Assembly (NCBI GenBank): GCA_029051835.1
Contig: JAIDKJ010000441.1
Coordinates: 1-12,360, forward strand
Origin: Paramuribaculum sp.
Lineage (GTDB): Bacteria; Bacteroidota; Bacteroidia; Bacteroidales; Muribaculaceae
Direction: 5' to 3'
DNA length: 12,360 nucleotides
Shown: positions 9,386-12,360 of the stretch, piece after piece
Layout of the letters: each line of letters begins with the position of its first letter
Position numbering within the stretch: the first letter of the stretch is position 1
The notes under the pieces: generated by a model
The model's database searches: none
Told to the model about the DNA's origin: nothing
Seen by the model: only the letters and a program-made list of their open reading frames with translations
Position numbers and translations under genes: made by a program

Positions 9386-9421
9386 CCCCCGCGCCTTGTG
9401 ATGTTATAACTGACGCGGGGG
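9386..9421 (-). terminator. G+C-rich hairpin between trpB and the tolC-like gene
   Basis: The perfect 8-bp inverted repeat CCCCCGCG (9386-9393) and CGCGGGGG (9414-9421) encloses a 20-base loop, which contains the small palindrome GTTATAAC. It lies 28 bases beyond the trpB stop codon. On the minus strand the stem is followed by GTTCAG rather than a clear T tract, so it would be a weak intrinsic terminator. It probably separates trpB from the export operon, at least in part. Confidence 0.45.
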
Positions 9422-9448
9422 CTTTATGGTTCGCAGCGGAGCGCCGTG

Positions 9449-10813
9449 TCAGATTATTTTTTCGAGTCCGGCTATGTTGGCAGCCACTTCCTCGTCGGTC
9501 ACTTCATAGTTGGCGAGGTCGCCGGCGAGGTATCGGTCGTAGGCGGCCATGTCGATCAGTCCGTGGCCGGAGAGGTTGAAGAGTATCACCTTTTCGCGTC
9601 CCTCCTCTTTGGCCTTGAGGGCTTCGCGGATGGCGGCGGCTATGGCGTGGGCGCTTTCGGGTGCGGGGATGAGTCCCTCGGCTTTGGCAAATGTGGTGGC
9701 GGCGGCAAACGATTCGAGCTGCGGTATGTCGACGGCATCCATCAGTCCGTCGTTCTTGAGCTGGCTGACAACCGATCCGGCTCCGTGGTAGCGGAGGCCT
9801 CCGGCGTGGATGTTGGCCGGCGAGAAGTTGTGGCCGAGCGTAAGCATCGGTATGAGCGGGGTGTAGCCGGCCTCGTCGCCGAAGTCATACTGCATCACTC
9901 CGCGTGTGAGCTTGGGGCAGCTTGCCGGTTCGGCGGCTATGAACTTAGTGTGGTGTTTTCCGGCGAAGTTGTGTCGCATGAAGGGGAACGCTATGCCTGA
10001 GAAGTTGCTGCCTCCGCCGAAGCATCCGATGACTATGTCGGGATAGTCGCCGGCCATCTCCATCTGTTTTTCGGCTTCGAGTCCTATGACTGTCTGGTGG
10101 AGCGCCACGTGGTTGAGCACCGATCCGAGAGCATATTTGCAGTTGGGGGTCGACATGGCGAGTTCCACGGCCTCACTGATGGCTGTTCCGAGCGACCCCT
10201 GATAGTTGGGATTCTCGGTGATGATCTTGCGTCCGGCCTTGGTCGACATGCTCGGCGAGGCTACGACCTGTGCCCCGTAGGTCTGCATGATGGAGCGGCG
10301 GTAGGGCTTCTGGTTGTAGGAGATCTTGACCATGTAGACGGCGAGTTCGAGTCCGAACATGCGCGAAGCGAGCGACAGAGCCGCTCCCCACTGTCCGGCG
10401 CCGGTTTCGGTGGTGATGTTGGTCACTCCCTGCTGCTTGCAGTAGTAGGCCTGCGGTATGGCGGAGTTGAGCTTGTGTGAGCCTACCGGGCTAACGCTTT
10501 CGTTCTTGAAATATATGCGGGCCGGAGTGTCGAGAGCCTTTTCGAGTCCGCGGGCGCGCACCAGCGGTGTCGGTCGCCATATCTTGTAGAGGTCGCGCAC
10601 CTCTTCGGGTATCTCGATCCACGTGTCGGTGAAGTTCATTTCCTGTCGGGCCGCTTCTTCGGAGAAGAGCGGGAAAAGATCTTCGGCTGTCATCGGCTGC
10701 TTGGTGGCCGGATGGAGCATCGGGCGCGGCTTCACGGGCATGGACGGGATGATATTGTACCATGCCGTCGGTATGTCGGCCTCCTGCAGGAGGAATTTCT
10801 TGGATTCTGCCAT
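9449..10813 (-). CDS. trpB: Tryptophan synthase beta chain, TrpB2-type
   Basis: PLP enzyme that condenses indole with serine to make tryptophan. The product is 454 residues from the ATG at 10813 (MAESKKFLLQEADIPTAWYN). An in-frame ATG 15 codons upstream would add an Ile/Thr-rich stretch unlike the family and is less likely. The length and N-terminus fit the TrpB2 branch rather than the roughly 400-residue TrpB1. Visible marks are the PLP-lysine segment VSPVGSHKLNSAIPQA (Lys114), ETGAGQWGAALS (136-147), the PLP phosphate loop CFGGGSN (264-270) and the late LSGHG (414-418). No trpA or other trp gene lies next to it. It therefore looks like a stand-alone copy, known in this branch to act on free indole (salvage), although a main role cannot be excluded. 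Its own promoter and a downstream hairpin suggest a single-gene unit. Confidence 0.93.
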   Translation of the reverse strand: MAESKKFLLQEADIPTAWYNIIPSMPVKPRPMLHPATKQPMTAEDLFPLFSEEAARQEMNFTDTWIEIPEEVRDLYKIWRPTPLVRARGLEKALDTPARIYFKNESVSPVGSHKLNSAIPQAYYCKQQGVTNITTETGAGQWGAALSLASRMFGLELAVYMVKISYNQKPYRRSIMQTYGAQVVASPSMSTKAGRKIITENPNYQGSLGTAISEAVELAMSTPNCKYALGSVLNHVALHQTVIGLEAEKQMEMAGDYPDIVIGCFGGGSNFSGIAFPFMRHNFAGKHHTKFIAAEPASCPKLTRGVMQYDFGDEAGYTPLIPMLTLGHNFSPANIHAGGLRYHGAGSVVSQLKNDGLMDAVDIPQLESFAAATTFAKAEGLIPAPESAHAIAAAIREALKAKEEGREKVILFNLSGHGLIDMAAYDRYLAGDLANYEVTDEEVAANIAGLEKII

Positions 10814-10898
10814 TTTCGTTAAGTGTAGAATGAGTGTAATGCGTATGATTATTGTCAAATGGCAAAATTAATCATTTCTTCGTTAATTTGTCATAACA

Positions 10899-10930
10899 CA
10901 AAGATAAAAATACAGAGTCGCAGAGTCCAA
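10899..10930 (-). promoter_or_regulatory. Bacteroidetes-type promoter of trpB
   Basis: The minus strand shows a -7 box TATCTTTG (10906-10899) preceded, after 21 bases, by TTG (10930-10928) as the -33 element. This is the expected spacing for the Bacteroidetes primary sigma factor. The box lies 85 bases upstream of the chosen trpB start, giving a leader of about 80 bases. I see no clear leader peptide or tryptophan codons in it, so there is no visible sign of attenuation. Confidence 0.6.
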
Positions 10931-11090
10931 GGGCAAGTAAAAATATAGAGTTGTCCTTATTATCTAAAGCCAAGGTTTTAATCTTAAAAAAATCACAATG
11001 CTAATCTAACTCTGTGTTTAACATGAACTGTTGATGTCGTTTTCACAAAACGATAAAATTTAGCTTTTCGGCGTTGATCTAATGAAATGT
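10931..11090. other. Gene-free A+T-rich spacer
   Basis: This stretch of 160 bases between the trpB promoter and the ATPase scar holds no ORF I can support. One small hairpin, CGTTTT-CAC-AAAACG, is centred near 11045. A short minus-strand open frame (about 38 codons, ending near 11000) has no recognisable similarity and no start codon. The low G+C and lack of coding signal match the decayed DNA to its right rather than the core genes to its left. Confidence 0.5.
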
Positions 11091-11215
11091 TTAATAGTTC
11101 AACAGTTCTGGTTCTAACAAAAAGTCAATCAATCCAATAGTGATGATTCCAGCCTCATTGCGTTTGATAAAATCTTTCCCTAATAATTTAAGTGTTGATC
11201 ACGTCTAATCACCAT
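11091..11215 (-). pseudogene. Deletion scar of a DUF4143-type AAA ATPase
   Basis: Two short reading frames on the minus strand look like the two ends of one gene with the middle lost. From the ATG at 11215 the frame reads MVIRRDQHLNY and stops at 11180; bacterial AAA_14/DUF4143 ATPases often begin with M-[IV]-I-x-R-x-x-Y/H-L. In the next frame, from 11183, it reads GKDFIKRNEAGIITIGLIDF plus LLEPELLNY and stops at 11091; such ATPases commonly end with a segment like NEx-GI-x-x-x-x-x-IDFLL. The family's Walker A and DUF4143 core are absent. These proteins are frequent in Bacteroidales accessory regions and their function is not well established. The assignment rests on remembered family ends only, so it is tentative. 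Confidence 0.35.
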
Positions 11216-11231
11216 GTCCTGTTTCTGTTTT

Positions 11232-11247
11232 ATGGTACATGTACCAT
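11232..11247. repeat. 16-base perfect palindrome (possible operator)
   Basis: ATGGTACATGTACCAT is identical to its reverse complement. It lies 16 bases upstream of the minus-strand ATG of the DUF4143-like scar, so it may have been an operator or regulator site for that gene. It directly abuts the T-rich repeat arm to its right. Confidence 0.6.
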
Positions 11248-11330
11248 TTTTTTGGAATACAAAGCCTCCTCCGCCATGGTTTCGAAATAACGCAGTGTTA
11301 TTCCAAAAAAAGTTATTCCAAAAAAGTGGT
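11243..11330. repeat. Cluster of inverted and direct TATTCCAAAAAA repeats
   Basis: The left arm 11243-11259 (ACCATTTTTTTGGAATA) is the reverse complement of 11314-11330 (TATTCCAAAAAAGTGGT) at 16 of 17 positions, with 54 bases between. A further copy of the right arm's core, GTTATTCCAAAAAAA, lies at 11297-11311, directly joined to GTTATTCCAAAAAA at 11312-11325, giving a tandem pair. A hairpin AATAAC-GCAGT-GTTATT (11286-11302) sits inside. The cluster marks the junction between the ATPase scar and the phage remnant. No transposase or recombinase is encoded in the window. Confidence 0.6.
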
Positions 11331-11627
11331 CAAATGGCCATGTATTTGGAATGGCGACTTGACTTTGTGATAGGCTACGAGATCCGGTTGAGTGGGAACC
11401 ATCCATGCGAGGATATTTGCGACCGTTTGGCCGGAGTATATCCGAAATCGTTCAGGTTCACGGGGTGGCATCCATTCTGTCGGTGCGCAGCTATCCCGAA
11501 ACTTGCAGACAAAGAGGACTTCATTGCACGGCAGCGCGCCAAGCTCAAGGGCGAGGAGGTGCCGACAGGTTATGGCAATGAGGTCGCCGAAATGCCGGAG
11601 AGTTTCGACGAATGGGGAGGAAAATAA
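11328..11627 (+). pseudogene. Phage MuF-type head morphogenesis protein, C-terminal fragment
   Basis: The conserved end of a MuF-like minor head (portal-associated) protein, as found in Bacteroidales prophages. Recognisable parts are LDFVIGYEIRLSGNHPCEDI, then CDRLAGVYPK and FTGWHPFCRCAAIPKL. The His-Pro-x-Cys-x-Cys pattern and the preceding NHP-x-x-D-x-C are hallmarks of the family. Upstream of about 11328 the similarity stops: the usual N-terminal several hundred residues are gone and the first retained stretch (QMAMYLEWR) looks internally shortened. An ATG exists at 11214 in the same frame, but the residues between it and 11328 are repeat DNA and not MuF-like. The frame closes with TAA at 11627, just after SFDEW. 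The natural continuation lies in the next frame, so a single-base shift in GGGG (11614-11617) has split the gene. Confidence 0.65.
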
Positions 11628-12234
11628 GGAGCGCATCGAGAATGCAAAGACCAAGCCGTATTTTATAAGGGATAATTGGGAAGTAGTGACGCGGATTGCA
11701 GGGGATAGAAAAACTTATAAAAATAACGAAACTGAAACGACATCAAGTGATGGAGCCATTGGGATGGTATCAAGGCAAGTCGACAAAATCGCTGACATCA
11801 TCATTCAAAATGGCGGCCATGCATCAAAGGATGCTCAAATGGCTCCACTGAATATTGGATTAGTACCCCAAGCAATCGTTGATTATGCAAAGAGAAATAA
11901 AATCGCATTATTCTCAGATGAAATATATATTACGACTAAAGGAATAGAACATGCTTTCCGTGAGAGTAAGGTTGCAAAAGGAATAGCGGTATCTAAGGAC
12001 GAACTTCTCGATTTCGTTAAGAATAGAGATAGTTATGCTATATATTATGACCCGGGGATGGGAGATTTTATATTTGCTACGGCTAAAGCGAAATTTATTA
12101 TTAGACCCAACTATAAATTAAAGATTAGCAAGGTAAAGATTGCGGTGTTTAACTATATAGCAGCCACGCGTATAAATACGACTCCACAAAACGCATTCAG
12201 ATATTTTATAAAAATAAAAGATGCAAAGCAATGA
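11614..12234 (+). pseudogene. C-terminal PBECR-like nuclease domain of the split MuF protein
   Basis: Continuation of the MuF gene in the +1 frame. Removing one G from the run at 11614-11617 joins SFDEW to EENKERIENAKTKPYFIRDN, the normal MuF tail. A linker of about 60 residues leads to a roughly 130-residue domain with EIYITTKGIEHAFRESKVAK, YYDPGMGDFIFATAKAKFII and NYKLK. This pattern (an isolated His in a K/R-rich helix, then a strand with YD and a strand ending NYKLK) resembles the phage-borne Barnase-EndoU-ColicinE5/D-RelE-like nucleases (PBECR group). Such domains are found on MuF proteins and are thought to act as toxins delivered or used by phage. The assignment is from memory of the family pattern. 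The candidate catalytic His is at 11950-11952. The domain appears complete to its TGA at 12234, which lies inside the stem of the cloverleaf element. No ATG offers a convincing independent start, and the DNA is markedly A+T-rich. Confidence 0.5.
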
Positions 12235-12311
12235 TAGGATTCAAACCTATTCCTCCATCTCTTTCGAGAGTGCGCCGTTTCGTTATCGCGCTTCTTTGCT
12301 TTGCATCTTTT
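12216..12311 (-). ncRNA. tRNA-like cloverleaf RNA with extended closing stem
   Basis: A 16-bp perfect stem (AAAAGATGCAAAGCAA at 12216-12231 with its complement at 12296-12311) encloses three hairpins. Read on the minus strand these are GCGC/GCGC with a 12-base loop (12272-12291, D-arm-like), CTCT-CGAA-AGAG (12259-12270, in the anticodon-arm position) and ATAGG-TTTGAAT-CCTAT (12234-12250). The last is a 5-bp stem with a 7-base loop differing by one base from the tRNA T-loop TTCGAAT. The inner 74 bases fit tRNA spacing, with an acceptor-like pairing AGCAAAG/CATTGCT holding one mismatch. The middle arm is too short and has no normal 5-bp anticodon stem, so this is either a decayed tRNA or a tRNA-mimicking small RNA. 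A promoter box lies exactly at its 5' end, and TTTTATTTTT follows the stem as in an intrinsic terminator. A phage or element attachment site is another possible role. Confidence 0.45.
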
Positions 12312-12318
12312 TATGGCA

Positions 12319-12351
12319 CAAAGATACAACTATATTTTGATGACGTCACAA
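12319..12351 (-). promoter_or_regulatory. Bacteroidetes-type promoter for the cloverleaf RNA
   Basis: On the minus strand TATCTTTG (12326-12319) matches the -7 consensus TAnnTTTG, with TTG (12351-12349) 22 bases upstream as a possible -33 element. Transcription should start around 12312-12311, the first base of the cloverleaf stem. The spacer contains the palindrome TGACGTCA (12341-12348), which might bind a regulator. Confidence 0.55.
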
Positions 12352-12360
12352 CCCTGAAAT

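Noticed and set aside
11038..11052. Hairpin CGTTTT-CAC-AAAACG as a terminator
   Set aside because: The stem is only 6 bp and A+T-rich, and no gene clearly ends at it.
11000..11115. Minus-strand open frame reading ISLDQRRKAKFYRFVKTT
   Set aside because: It looks protein-like but has no start codon, follows the stop of the ATPase scar in another frame, and matches nothing I recognise; too weak to annotate.
11214..11327. Possible N-terminal coding from the ATG at 11214 to the MuF similarity
   Set aside because: The DNA is repeat and palindrome sequence and the translated residues look random, so the ATG is probably not a real start.
11392..11613. Upstream part of the long plus-strand frame ending at 12234
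   Set aside because: In this stretch the MuF protein is encoded in the other frame; the overlapping residues (Arg/Ser-rich) are out-of-frame sequence and not part of a gene.
1..12360. CRISPR array, rRNA, integrase or transposase genes
   Set aside because: No regularly spaced repeats, rRNA signatures, or recombinase or transposase motifs were seen on either strand.

Overview
The window looks like a chromosomal segment from a Bacteroidales bacterium. The core-gene part is G+C-rich and compact, and the protein sequences (LysRS with a C-terminal extension, TrpB2-type tryptophan synthase, paired ABC-2 permeases with a TolC/HlyD pair) resemble those I know from Bacteroidales. The promoter-like sites match the Bacteroidetes pattern (TAnnTTTG at -7, TTG about 20 bases upstream) and strong Shine-Dalgarno sites are largely absent. 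A Muribaculaceae-like host is my guess from composition only.

Layout: every gene from base 1 to about 10.8 kb lies on the minus strand. In the direction of transcription these are a stand-alone trpB (10813-9449); a four-gene export operon of a TolC-type outer-membrane protein, an HlyD-type adaptor and two ABC-2 permeases (9340-4369); and a housekeeping run of lysS, gpsA and pgi (4203 to beyond base 1, pgi cut by the window edge). Hairpins sit after trpB, after the second permease and after lysS. Promoter-like elements are visible upstream of trpB and lysS.

From about 10.86 kb to the right end the character changes: A+T-rich, mostly non-coding or broken, with traces of mobile DNA. It holds the scar of an AAA ATPase of the DUF4143 type on the minus strand, a cluster of inverted and direct TATTCCAAAAAA repeats beside a 16-base perfect palindrome, and a plus-strand remnant of a phage MuF-type head morphogenesis protein. 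The MuF part is followed, one frame over, by a C-terminal domain resembling the phage-borne Barnase/EndoU/ColicinE5-D/RelE-like (PBECR) nucleases. At the very end is a minus-strand, tRNA-like cloverleaf with a 16-bp closing stem and a good Bacteroidetes promoter exactly where transcription should begin.

Functionally, lysS/gpsA/pgi serve translation, phospholipid precursor supply and glycolysis. The four-gene operon should form a tripartite envelope-spanning exporter, but no ATPase gene lies in the window. I found no clear new defence or biosynthetic system. The best candidate for something undescribed is the cloverleaf RNA unit overlapping the end of the phage nuclease remnant.
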